Origin: Micromonospora sp. ATA32
Lineage (GTDB): Bacteria > Actinomycetota > Actinomycetes > Mycobacteriales > Micromonosporaceae
Length of the DNA: 60,623 bases
Assembly (NCBI GenBank): GCA_016802835.1
Contig: JAEVHO010000001.1
Span: 1-60,623 of the forward strand
Reading direction: 5' to 3'
Shown here: positions 1 through 8,784 of the stretch, one piece after another
Position numbering within the stretch: the stretch's first letter is position 1
Layout of the letters: each line of letters starts with the position of its first letter
Translations under genes and position numbers: made by a program
Notes under the pieces: model-generated
Told to the model about the DNA's origin: nothing
Database searches by the model: none
What the model saw: the letters and a program-made list of their open reading frames with translations, nothing else

Positions 1-301
1 CGGCGAGGGCGCGGACCGCGGCGACGCCGAGCGGCGCCGGCCCGTCCAGCCGGTCGGCCCCGGGCAACCAACGGGGAAACATCGTGATGGCCGCGGCGTC
101 CAATTCGTCGAGGATGTTGACGACCAGATCGGACATCGGGGCACCGGCGGCCGGTCGGTAGCGGACGACGACCGGCGCCGCTGCCGGCGGCGGGTCGAGG
201 GCGACCCAGAGCAGTTCCGGGTCGACGTCCGACAGGTGACTGACCTGGTGTCGCGGCGGAACGGCCCACCAACGCAGCGGAAGGTCCGGATCGGTCGCCA
301 T
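1..301 (-). CDS. Partial hypothetical protein (N-terminal 100 residues)
   Basis: An open frame on the minus strand starts with ATG at 301 (MATDPDLPLRWWAV) and runs off the left edge. It reads about 100 residues with good coding composition and no stop. It is rich in Trp and Pro at the start and has no signal peptide or membrane segment. I do not recognise the family. It is divergent from the DUF4173 gene, with about 200 bases between the two starts, which should hold both promoters. Confidence 0.55.
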   Translation of the reverse strand, partial: MATDPDLPLRWWAVPPRHQVSHLSDVDPELLWVALDPPPAAAPVVVRYRPAAGAPMSDLVVNILDELDAAAITMFPRWLPGADRLDGPAPLGVAAVRALA

Positions 302-504
302 GGCCGATGACGGTACCGAGCGATGCCGGTCACCGCCTCGGCGTTGTGGCTGGCCGGGAAGAGCGACCGCACCGGCGGGTAGTTCGCGCTGTCGCGGGGC
401 GAAGTCTCACGCCGTGCGATCAGGCCTTGCCTGGCAGCGACGGGGCGGCGGCTGGCGGCCCGCCGGCCGTACAGTGTGCGCACCATTCGATCAAGGAGGG
501 TGCT

Positions 505-2543
505 GTGACCGAGCCGCCACCGGCACCGGGTTCCCCGAAAGACGCTGTCGCGCCCGAGACCGCGGGCGGCGAGGGAACACCCTACCTGCTCGTCATGCCC
601 GCCACCGACGGGGGCGCCGCCCACCGTGGAGTGGCCCGGGACGGACGGGGGGGCCCGCGTGGGCCATCCCGGTCACCATCCCGGCCGGCACCCGCGGGTA
701 CGCCGTGTTCGTCCCGATGCTGCCGTCCGCCGCGACGGCGCGCCGGTGCAGGCGGGCCCGGCAGCGGCACCAGCAGCGGCGGTCGAGGCGAAGCCGCCGA
801 CGGCCGAGCAGCCCCCGGCGGCCCAACCCCGGCCCGACAGCACGTCGGGCGGCCGTGACGCCCCCGGTCAGCACGGCGCCCGAGGCCCCCGTCGCGGCAG
901 CCGCGCCAACCGCCGCCCCGGCACCCACCAGCACGCCGCCGCCCGTCACCTCCACACCGACGGGACGGCACCAACCCTGGTGGCAGGAGCCGGTGCCCCC
1001 GGCGCAGCACCGCGGCTACCAGCCCCGACCGGTCCCGCCGTCGTTCCTGCAGACGCGGTGGGCCGGGACCGGCGCCGACGCGGGGTCGGGCCGTGCGGCC
1101 GCGGTCCTCGCGGGTGCGCTGGGGCTGGCGTTCTTCGTCCCGCTCAGCCGCACCGGCATCGGGTGGTTCCTCGGCTGGCTCGCCCTGACCGCCGGCGTGG
1201 TCGTCGCGGTCCGGCGGACCACCGCCGAGTTGCCCCGGGTCGAACGGCTGACCCGCGCCGGCTGGGCGGGGGCGGCGCTGGCGCTGCTCGCCGTGCTGGC
1301 CTTCCGCAACGCCTGGTGGCTGGTGACGTTCTGCGTCCTCGGCGCGCTCGGTTGCGCGGCGCTGGCGATCGTGGGCGGCCGGCTCGTCCGCTCGATCCTG
1401 TTCAGCATCGTGGCGGCGCCGTTCGCGGCGTTCCGGGGGCTGCCGTGGGTACGCCGCCACGTCCAGGCCCCCGCGGATCCGGGACTGGTCCGGCGGATCG
1501 TCGGGTCGGTCGCGGCCACCGTGGCCGTGCTGATCGTCTTCGGCGCGCTCCTCTCGTCGGCCGACGTCGCCTTCTCCGTGGTCCTCGGCAAGCTCGTGCC
1601 GGAGGTCAACGTCAGCACGGTGTTCCGGTGGATCTTCCTCGCGGCCGTGGGTGGGCTGACCGCCGTCGCCGCCGTCTACACGCTGGCCGCCCCGCCGGAC
1701 CTGTCCACCGTAGACAAGCCGAGCATGCGTCGGCTCGGCGTCGTGGAGTGGGCGCCGGCGATCGCCGCGTTGACGCTGCTCTTCGGCGGGTTCGTCGCGG
1801 TGCAGTTCACCGTGCTCTTCGGCGGCCAGACGCACGTGCTGCGCACCGCGGGTCTCAGCTACGCCGAGTACGCGCGCAGCGGCTTCTGGCAGCTGCTCAC
1901 CGTCACGCTGCTGACCGTGGCGGTGCTGGGCGGCGTGACCCGCTGGGCCCGGCGCGACCGGCCGGTCGAGCGCAACCTGCTGCGGGCGTTACTGGGCCTG
2001 ATCAGCGTGCTCAGCATCGTCATCGTGATCTCGGCGCTGTCCCGGATGTACACCTACCAGAAGGTCTACAGCTTCACCGGTGAGCGGATCTTCGTGATGG
2101 CGTTCGAGCTGCTGCTCGGCGCCGTCTTCCTGATGATCCTGGCGGCGGGGATCCGGTGGCGCGGGACCTGGATCCCCACCCTGACCGTGGGGCTCGCCGT
2201 GGTCATGCTGCTGAGCCTGGCCGTGCTGAACCCGGAGGACTACGCGGCCCACCGCAACATCACCCGGTACAAGCAGACCGGCAAGATCGATGCCTGGTAC
2301 CTGCGGGCGCTCTCCGCCGACGCGACGCCGGCGCTGGCCGGCCTGCCCGATCCGGTCCGCCGCTGCACGCTCAGCTGGATCGCCGACGACCTCGCCGAGC
2401 CAGATCCCTGGTACGCCTGGAACCTGGGGCGGGTGCGGGCGCGCAAGGCGCTCGACCGGAGCGGCCAGGGCGCGGTCGGCGGTCCTCAGGACTGCAAGGC
2501 GGCCGACCAGTTCGACCTGCCGAAGACCCGGCAGCCACGCTGA
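505..2543 (+). CDS. DUF4173 multi-pass membrane protein, frame-disrupted N-terminus
   Basis: The body (about 860 to 2543) is one open frame coding for a polytopic membrane protein with roughly ten hydrophobic segments. Its soluble C-terminus has the DUF4173 pattern (DAWYLRALSADATPAL, then a Trp-rich tail). Function is unknown for the family. The start is probably GTG at 505, behind a good AAGGAGGG site (493-500). The first 120 codons do not stay in one frame: reading VTEPPPAPGSPKD in frame 1, then TVEWPGTDG in frame 2, then AWAIPVTIPAGTRGY in frame 3, then an Ala/Pro-rich linker in frame 2, and finally frame 3 again. One switch is at a run of seven G (647-653). Either the sequence has several indels here or the gene is decaying. 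Downstream gene is on the opposite strand. Confidence 0.75.
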
Positions 2544-2579
2544 CCGACCCCGACGCCCGATCCGGCAGCCTGCCGTCGG

Positions 2580-2981
2580 TCAACTCACCCGCGCGCCGGC
2601 CCGGCGCCGACGGACCAGTCGGGCGCCGACACTCACCACAAGGGTCCCAACGGCCGTCCCGACCAGGACCAGGGCCGCGCCCACCGCCCAGAGCCCGGTG
2701 TCGTCGGTCGACGCGGCGTGCCGCGCCCAGGCGATGGTGAAGGCGGCTGTCATCACCGGCGCGACCAGCCACGGGCTGAGCCACCAGCCGGCGACGGCGG
2801 CGACCAGGGCCAGGGTGAGCACGCAGCCGACGACCTGCCACGCCGCGTACGGGCCGCTGGTCGCGCCGGTCTCCGGGTTGACGGCGTACCCGGTCTCCCA
2901 GCCCAGCCAGGCCCACCAGACCCCGACCGTCACCGCCGCGAGGATCAGGCCACCGAGCAAACCACGCGTCCGCGTCGTCAT
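2580..2981 (-). CDS. Small four-helix membrane protein
   Basis: Predicted product is 133 residues with four hydrophobic helices (starting near LLGGLILAAVTVG, VVGCVLTLALVAAVAG, WLVAPVMTAAFTIAWA and AVGAALVLVGTAVGTLVV) and an Arg-rich cytoplasmic tail (RRRRAG). ATG at 2981 is chosen because the conserved-looking hydrophobic protein begins there; GTG two codons upstream (2987) is an equally possible start, and the longer open frame to 3146 has shadow-like composition. Family not recognised; no function assigned. It is convergent with the DUF4173 gene, ending 36 bases away. Confidence 0.7.
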   Translation of the reverse strand: MTTRTRGLLGGLILAAVTVGVWWAWLGWETGYAVNPETGATSGPYAAWQVVGCVLTLALVAAVAGWWLSPWLVAPVMTAAFTIAWARHAASTDDTGLWAVGAALVLVGTAVGTLVVSVGARLVRRRRAGARVS

Positions 2982-3144
2982 GTCCACGGCTTCATCTTTC
3001 CCGACCCGGTCGTACGGTGGAATGAGCATCCGTACCCAAGATCGTCGCGCAGGTGCGCCATTCCGCGGATGGCGACCACAGCGGTCCCGGCGGCCGGGGA
3101 AGACCCCTGGGCCCGGCGCTGGCCCGCCGGTAGATTCATTGCCC

Positions 3145-3696
3145 ATGACCTATTCGGACGAGCAGGGTCGCCCGGAACCTCCCGTCGCGGGCGACGAGAC
3201 CGCCACCCTCCTGGGCTCCCTGGAGCGCCAGCGCGCGTACCTGGCGTGGAAGTGCGGGGGACTGGACGCGGCCGGCCTGCAGGCGACGGTCGGCGCGTCG
3301 TCCGTGACCCTGGGCGGGCTGCTGAAGCACCTGGCCGCCGTCGAGGACCACCACTTCTTCCGGAAGCTGCTCGGGCGGGAGCCGGGCCCCCCGTGGGACA
3401 AGGTGGACTGGGACGCCGACCCCGACTGGGAGTGGCACTCGGCCGCCGAGGACACCCCCGAGCAGCTCCTGACGCTGTGGCAGGACGCCGTGGCCCGCTC
3501 CCGTTCCGTGGTCACCGAGGCGCTGGCCGACGGCGGCCTGGATCAGCTGGGCCGGTTCACCTCGCCCGATGGTCGGTCACCCAGCCTGCGGCGTCTCCTG
3601 ATCGACCTGATCGAGGAGTACGCGCGGCACGTCGGCCATGCCGACCTCATCCGGGAGTCGGTGGACGGACTCGTCGGGGAGGACCCGCCGGGCTGA
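3145..3696 (+). CDS. DinB-family (DUF664-like) protein
   Basis: The 183-residue product has the DinB/DUF664 four-helix pattern: an early ERQRAYLAWKCGGLD helix, the GGLLKHLAAVEDHHFF segment with metal-type His residues, and the terminal helix LIEEYARHVGHADLIRE, where the last His belongs to the usual three-His metal site. Members of this superfamily are metal-dependent, often thiol-linked transferases of unknown substrate in actinobacteria; a specific reaction cannot be given. ATG at 3145 gives the usual family length. The next gene starts 49 bases downstream on the same strand, so co-transcription is likely. Confidence 0.85.
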   Translation: MTYSDEQGRPEPPVAGDETATLLGSLERQRAYLAWKCGGLDAAGLQATVGASSVTLGGLLKHLAAVEDHHFFRKLLGREPGPPWDKVDWDADPDWEWHSAAEDTPEQLLTLWQDAVARSRSVVTEALADGGLDQLGRFTSPDGRSPSLRRLLIDLIEEYARHVGHADLIRESVDGLVGEDPPG

Positions 3697-3745
3697 CGGC
3701 GGTGCGCCATCCTCGGGTGCCTGCCCGCGGGGTTACGTTGAGGGC

Positions 3746-4396
3746 ATGACCGAGCGGATCACGGCGCGGCAGTTCCACGAGGCCGCCGGCGTCGAGGACT
3801 GGCGGGTGCTGTTCGAGGGTGCCTGCGCGCACTTTCGCACCGGGTCGTTCGCGGTGGGCGTCGCACTGGTGGACGCGATCGGCAGGCTGGCCGACGCCGC
3901 GAACCATCACCCCGATGTCGACCTGCGGTACGGCGGCGTGACGGTACGTCTGCGGACGCACGACGTCGACGGGCTTAGCGAGCGCGACGTGACGCTGGCC
4001 CGGCAGATCTCCGCAGCAGCGCGCGAGCTTGGCGTCCCCGCCGATCCGGCCGCCGTACAGACGGTCCACGTCGCCATCGACAGGCTCGTCGGCCCCGCGG
4101 TGCAGCCGTTCTGGCGCGCCCTGCTCGGATACCGGGAGCAGGGAGCCGAGGACCTGGTCGACCCGCACGGCCGCGGGCCGTCGCTCGGGTTCCAGCAGAT
4201 GGACGCACCGCGCCCGCAGCGCAATCGCATCCACGTCGACGTCTCCGTGCCACACGACCAGGCCGAAGCGCGGGTCGCGGCGGCGATCGCCGCTGGCGGC
4301 CACCTCGTGACCGACCAGAACGCGCCGGCGTGGTGGGTGCTGGCCGACGCCGAAGGCAACGAGGCCTGCGTGGCCACCTGGATGGGCCGCGACTGA
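3746..4396 (+). CDS. Pterin-4a-carbinolamine dehydratase-like / VOC domain fusion
   Basis: Product is 216 residues with two domains. Residues 1-95 look like the 4a-hydroxytetrahydrobiopterin dehydratase fold, with the family signature AANHHPDVDLRYGGVTVRL including the His-His-Pro-Asp active-site segment. Residues 105-216 are a glyoxalase-like VOC domain ending in VLADAEGNEACVATW. The fusion is known in actinobacteria; the substrate of the VOC half is unknown. Whether the protein really recycles pterin is uncertain because many actinobacterial members act outside aromatic amino acid hydroxylation. The start follows a weak purine stretch. Confidence 0.85.
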   Translation: MTERITARQFHEAAGVEDWRVLFEGACAHFRTGSFAVGVALVDAIGRLADAANHHPDVDLRYGGVTVRLRTHDVDGLSERDVTLARQISAAARELGVPADPAAVQTVHVAIDRLVGPAVQPFWRALLGYREQGAEDLVDPHGRGPSLGFQQMDAPRPQRNRIHVDVSVPHDQAEARVAAAIAAGGHLVTDQNAPAWWVLADAEGNEACVATWMGRD

Positions 4397-4616
4397 CCGA
4401 ACCGCTCCCCTGCGACCGTCCGCCTCGGCCAGGTCTGCGAGCAGTGCGGACGGACCGGATGGGTGTCCCGTCACGGGACGTGCTTGACAGCGCGTCCCAC
4501 CAGATGCTTGAGATGATCGCGTGGTCAGCACAACTGCGGATGTCCGACAGCGGGCTATAGCCACGCCGGCGCTTGATCGGCCCTCGGTCGGCGCCCGTGG
4601 GGATACCTTCTCAGTC

Positions 4617-5375
4617 ATGAGCTTCAACGTCACTGCAGACGCGTATGACCGGTTCATGGGTCGATTCTCTGAGCCGTTGGCAGCCCGGTTCGCGGAACTG
4701 GCCGAGGTGCAGGCGGGCCAGCGGGCGCTGGACGTCGGGTGCGGACCGGGAGGACTGACCGCACAGCTGGTGGACCGCCTGGGCGCAGACGCCGTCTCGG
4801 CGGTCGACCCATCCGCCCCGTTCGTGGCGGCCGTCCGCGCGCGCCTGCCCGGGGTCGACGTGCGCTCCGCCGTGGCTGAACGCCTTCCCTTTCCTGACGA
4901 CAGCTTCGACCTCGCCCTTGCCCAGCTGGTCGTGCACTTCATGGCCGATCCGGTGTCCGGGCTGTCAGAGATGGCCCGGGTCACCCGTCCCGGCGGCCTG
5001 GTCGCCGCCTGCGTGTGGGATCACGCCGGAGGCAGCGGTCCGCTCGCCACGTTCTGGCGGGCCGTGCACGACGTCGATCCACATGTGCGCGACGAGTCGG
5101 AGCTGGCCGGGGCTCGCGACGGTCACCTGGCCGAGCTTTGCGAAGCAGCACGCTTGAAGGACATCGAGCCCATCTCGCTGACCGTCACCGGCCGGTTCGC
5201 CACCTTCGACGACTGGTGGGAGCCGTTCACCCTCGGCGTCGGGCCGGCCGGTGCCTATGTCGCGCGGCTGGACGAGGCGCAGCGCGATGGGCTGCGCAGC
5301 CGGTGTCTGCAGCTCCTGCCACCGTCACCGTTCGAGATCGCTGCCTCAGCCTGGTGCGTGCGGGCTCGCGCCTGA
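4617..5375 (+). CDS. Class I SAM-dependent methyltransferase
   Basis: The 252-residue protein contains the SAM-binding motif I ALDVGCGPGGLTAQL near residue 40, followed by the acidic post-I segment (SAVDPS) and the methyltransferase type 11 core (LPFPDDSFDLALAQLVVHF), then RVTRPGGLVAACVWD. These place it in the UbiE/type 11 group acting on a small molecule. The substrate cannot be read from sequence. ATG at 4617 gives a typical N-terminus (MSFNVTADAYDRFMGRFS); a longer open frame to 4521 is unlikely to be used. Confidence 0.9.
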   Translation: MSFNVTADAYDRFMGRFSEPLAARFAELAEVQAGQRALDVGCGPGGLTAQLVDRLGADAVSAVDPSAPFVAAVRARLPGVDVRSAVAERLPFPDDSFDLALAQLVVHFMADPVSGLSEMARVTRPGGLVAACVWDHAGGSGPLATFWRAVHDVDPHVRDESELAGARDGHLAELCEAARLKDIEPISLTVTGRFATFDDWWEPFTLGVGPAGAYVARLDEAQRDGLRSRCLQLLPPSPFEIAASAWCVRARA

Positions 5376-5503
5376 CCGCGGTCCAGCGCGGGTCGCTTAC
5401 TCCCAGCCTCTTGTGTCACCGCCGTTCAGTCACCGGCGCAACCGCACCACCTGGGCATGAGAGTGCGAGCAGGGCGCCGCTGCGGGTCTCTGTGATTCGA
5501 CCG

Positions 5504-5797
5504 TCACGCGACGCAGAACTCGTTGCCTTCCGGGTCAAGCATCACCACATGGCCAAGGTGCTCACCGTAGGACACCTCGCGGACAGTTGTGGCCCCAGCG
5601 GTGACCAGTTCGGCAGCCTTCGCACGGATGAGCTGCTCGCGCTCGGCCATGTCCCATGGCGGCTCGCCTACCACGCGGATGTCGATGTGCATGTCGTCGT
5701 AACCCGGCTCAGCCACATACCCGAGCGCGATCGCCCAGAACGCGGCAATCCCATGCGGGTCGGCCGCGTCGCAGCCGAGCGTCCAATGTGTCGTCAT
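5504..5797 (-). CDS. Short glyoxalase-like VOC protein
   Basis: This 97-residue product is a single VOC (glyoxalase-like) module: it opens with WTLGCDAADPHGIAAFWAIA and closes with MLDPEGNEFCVA, the usual end strand. It is 15-25 residues shorter than most family members, the loss being in the middle. Members often act as antibiotic-resistance or small-molecule-binding proteins; no substrate can be inferred. Transcribed against its neighbours and apparently a single-gene unit. Confidence 0.75.
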   Translation of the reverse strand: MTTHWTLGCDAADPHGIAAFWAIALGYVAEPGYDDMHIDIRVVGEPPWDMAEREQLIRAKAAELVTAGATTVREVSYGEHLGHVVMLDPEGNEFCVA

Positions 5798-6032
5798 GCC
5801 CGCGCGGTACCCCCGTGCGATGACGGTGGACGTCTACGCGGACCTGTTTGAGGCGACCTGGGCGGGGTCGCGGACCGCCTCGACCGCGCGGCGGCTCGTG
5901 CTGGTGCGAACTGTAGGCGCAGGTCCGGCTCTTGACGTGACTGGTCCAAGTCGCCGTCACTATGGCTGACCAGCGGCTTTCGTGGTGCACGGCTATGGGA
6001 TTGGCAAACTGGACGTAAGTAAGATCCTGCGC

Positions 6033-6509
6033 GTGAACGTGTCTCGCGTCCGGCTGCTTGCCTGCCTTGTCATGCCGTTCCTGGCAGCCTGCGGCGCCGA
6101 GCCCTCCGGCCAGGTGGCGGCCGAGCCGGTGACGTACACCTGCTGTGAGGCCGGCGATGTCGACCGGCTGTACCAGCCTGGGCAGACCTTGACTGTGCAC
6201 TGGACTGTCGAGTCCCCGGACCCGGGCGCGACCCCACCGCAGGTCGAGTTGACCGCACGCCTGACCGGTCCGTTCGCGACCATTGATGACCTCAAGGCCG
6301 CAGCGGAAGACACCCATGCCGTCTCGGGGCTGGCCACCTTCGCGGCCGCACCGGTTCGACCTTCCGGCACGCCCGACGAACGACCCGTCAGCACCATCGT
6401 GATTGGTCCCGAGGCCAAGCCGGGGTACTACAACCTGATCACCTCCGTCATCGGCGACGACGACACGGCGAGCGGGGCAAGCATCGTGCGGGTGGTGCCC
6501 AGGACCTGA
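6033..6509 (+). CDS. Secreted lipoprotein of unknown function
   Basis: With GTG at 6033 the product is 158 residues and begins with a lipoprotein signal peptide (VNVSRVRLLACLVMPFLAAC): basic N-region, hydrophobic core and a lipobox LAAC, so the mature protein would start at the Cys and be anchored outside the membrane. The rest resembles an immunoglobulin-like beta domain (LTVHWTVESPDPGATPPQVE). An in-frame ATG at 5982 would add an untypical extension before the signal and is rejected. Family not recognised. Confidence 0.7.
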   Translation: MNVSRVRLLACLVMPFLAACGAEPSGQVAAEPVTYTCCEAGDVDRLYQPGQTLTVHWTVESPDPGATPPQVELTARLTGPFATIDDLKAAAEDTHAVSGLATFAAAPVRPSGTPDERPVSTIVIGPEAKPGYYNLITSVIGDDDTASGASIVRVVPRT

Positions 6510-6601
6510 AACCTCGGGGCTCGTGTCCTCCCTGGTCAGGCCGACCGGCTCGGTGCGCGGCACAGCCGGACGCCGGGGTCCTGGGACGGCAGGCCGGCGG
6601 G

Positions 6602-6928
6602 CTAGATTCTGATCCAGTAACGCCTCGCGGCGCCGAGTTCGGTGTCCCGGACATCCTCGAGGACGCCGCCGTGGTGCTCGATCGTCTTCGCCGAGGCGAT
6701 GTTGTTCACTTGGCAGGTGATCAGCACTCGGTCGAGGCCGAGCACCCGCGCCTCGCCGAGCATCCGGCCCAGTGCCCAGGTGGCCAGCCCGCGCCCACGC
6801 GCGGACGGCCGGATGCCGTAGCCGACCTGGCCGCCCACCCGCAGCAGGAAGTCGTTGAGCTCGTGCCGTAGCCGGCTACAGACAGCGAGCGCCGCCTGGC
6901 GGGGCAGGATATTCGTCGATGCCGGCAC
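6602..6928 (-). pseudogene. 5'-truncated GNAT acetyltransferase remnant
   Basis: The frame codes for the C-terminal part of a GNAT N-acetyltransferase: HELNDFLLRVGGQVGYGI, the acetyl-CoA loop RPSARGRGLATWAL, and NNIASAKTIEHHGG followed by the end strand. The first half of a normal GNAT protein (about 60-80 residues) is missing and replaced by an unrelated leader (MPASTNILPRQ). No upstream frame supplies the missing part. This is most simply a truncated gene left by a deletion. Confidence 0.65.
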
Positions 6929-7245
6929 GGTTGGTTCACCGCGTAGCCGGAAGAAAGAATCGAATCGTTCGGTGGTCGTCTCAGCGGCGTGAGCCGACGG
7001 AGGCGAGCACGGCGCGGGTCATGCCCGCGCTCGGCTGCAGGATCGAGTCGCGGAACCCTCGCCCCATGGCGGCGACGATCCGGTACGCGGGCAGCCCGAA
7101 CATGCCTGGATCAACCAGCCAACCCCACAGACACAACCGTCCTAGCTTGTCTTGATGACTGCCGCACGTGCAGTCAGCGTGCGGCTGCTTTTGTCGCACA
7201 GCCACGGGTCGGCGGGGTGCATCCGCGGCGGTCAGACGTTGAGGG
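6929..7245. other. Gene-poor stretch, possible gene fragment
   Basis: No convincing complete gene. On the minus strand, 6981 to about 7105 reads WLVDPGMFGLPAYRIVAAM and ends RAVLASVGSRR with normal-looking composition but no start codon of its own. It may be the tail of a lost gene, consistent with the neighbouring truncated acetyltransferase. Confidence 0.3.
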
Positions 7246-8682
7246 CTATCGCGGCAGGTCGGCGCGGTCGAGGGCGGCGAGGAGATTGCGGCGGCGGGAG
7301 TTGGCCGCGCGTACGGCGCGGACGTGGTCGGCGAAGTCCGCGGACGTGCCGAGCCGGTCGTGGTAGGCCCACAACTCGGTGAGCAGGCCGGCGGCGCGGT
7401 CATAGGCGTCGCGTTTGCCGGAGGCGATGACCGCGTCGATGTGATGGCGCAGCACGCCCACCGCATCGGCCGGGTGCTGTTCGGCTCGACGGCGCGCCAG
7501 TACCAGCCACAGGCCTTCGGCGCACCCGCCGTCCTGGGCCGCGCGCCACGCCGCATCGACGTCGTCCTCCCAGAGGAACACGTGCACCAGGGTGGAGTGC
7601 CCGGCCGGGGTGTACGGTCCGACTGTCGGCTTGTTCTCGTCGAGGCGGGGTTGGGCACGCAACACGGCCAGCGCCTTGTCCCGCCGTTGCGGCCACGTTC
7701 CGTCGGCCTGCGCGTGCCGGTGCAACCGCTGGTAGGCGTCCAGCGCCGGACGCGCCTCGAAGTCCCGCCAGGCCAACTCGGCGGCGTCGTGCCCGCGGCC
7801 CAACGTCGCGTACAGGTCGATGGTGAGCTGGCGCAGCTCGGCCAGGCCATGATCGACTCGACCGGTGCCGCACTCGGACAGTCCGCGCTCGGCCCATCCC
7901 ACGGCTTGCTCGGGCCGACCTGCCTCGACCAGTTCGCGGCAGATCCGGGTGAACGCCCGCGCCGAGGTCAGGGTGTAGGAGAGCACGTCGACGACCGCGT
8001 CCACGCCGTCCGCCCGGGCGACACGTTCGGCGAGCTTCAGCACGCTGTAGCGATGCTCGCCCCCAGCGGTCTCGTCGGGACTCATGCGCGGTAGCCGACC
8101 CAGTTCCTCGCCGATCAGCTTGCGCAGCCGGTCGCGCCCGACACTGCCCAGCGGTTCGGCGTAGTCGCCCACTGCGTCGGCGAACACCCCCCAATCGTCG
8201 GCGACCGCCCGAGCGAACAAGCGCTCGGCCAACTTCGCCGGGTCGGGGCGCGCGGCGGTCACCGCCCGCACGTGAATCTGCACAGCCCAGCGCAGGCTTT
8301 CCTGCGCCTCCCCCTCGCCCTGGACCTTCTCCACGGCGTCGGCGAGCAGGTCGACCGCGTGCTCCGCCAGCTCCACCGTCTCGTCGGTGGCACCGTCGGT
8401 GATCAGCTTGTCGAGTAGGCCCAGTGCCCGATCCACGCCGGCGACGTAGGTCGGTGCGTCCTCCTCGTCGACGTAGTCGGCCACCCATAGCGCCCGGTCC
8501 AGTTCTTGGCGCACGTGATCCACGCCGACCCCGCCCGACGCGGCGGCCTGCAACTCCGCCCGCAGCACCGGATCGCTCCCCGCCGCCGTCACCAGCCGCT
8601 CGGCCAGCCACAACGGTGATCGGGTGACCAGGAACCCCTGAAGATCCGCATCGGTGATCCAGGTACGCGTCATGGCGACCAT
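7246..8682 (-). CDS. DUF6880-like helical-repeat protein
   Basis: The 478-residue product is almost entirely alpha-helical, with TPR-like repeats in the second half (e.g. EAGRPEQAVGWAERGLSEC). The N-terminal third (DPVLRAELQAA, EDAPTYVAGVDRALGLLD) resembles the DUF6880 family of actinobacteria, whose function is unknown. Two starts are possible: MVAMTRTW at 8682 or MTRTW at 8673. The gene is divergent from the 581-residue protein gene, sharing a 100-base promoter region. Family assignment is by pattern only. Confidence 0.7.
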   Translation of the reverse strand: MVAMTRTWITDADLQGFLVTRSPLWLAERLVTAAGSDPVLRAELQAAASGGVGVDHVRQELDRALWVADYVDEEDAPTYVAGVDRALGLLDKLITDGATDETVELAEHAVDLLADAVEKVQGEGEAQESLRWAVQIHVRAVTAARPDPAKLAERLFARAVADDWGVFADAVGDYAEPLGSVGRDRLRKLIGEELGRLPRMSPDETAGGEHRYSVLKLAERVARADGVDAVVDVLSYTLTSARAFTRICRELVEAGRPEQAVGWAERGLSECGTGRVDHGLAELRQLTIDLYATLGRGHDAAELAWRDFEARPALDAYQRLHRHAQADGTWPQRRDKALAVLRAQPRLDENKPTVGPYTPAGHSTLVHVFLWEDDVDAAWRAAQDGGCAEGLWLVLARRRAEQHPADAVGVLRHHIDAVIASGKRDAYDRAAGLLTELWAYHDRLGTSADFADHVRAVRAANSRRRNLLAALDRADLPR

Positions 8683-8784
8683 CCTGCATCATCCAACCAC
8701 CGGCAGTGTTCTCGATGTACCCCTCTCGGGTCCGCCACCCCATCCGGGAGGAACAACCGGTTTGCCGCATGAGATCCTCGCCGG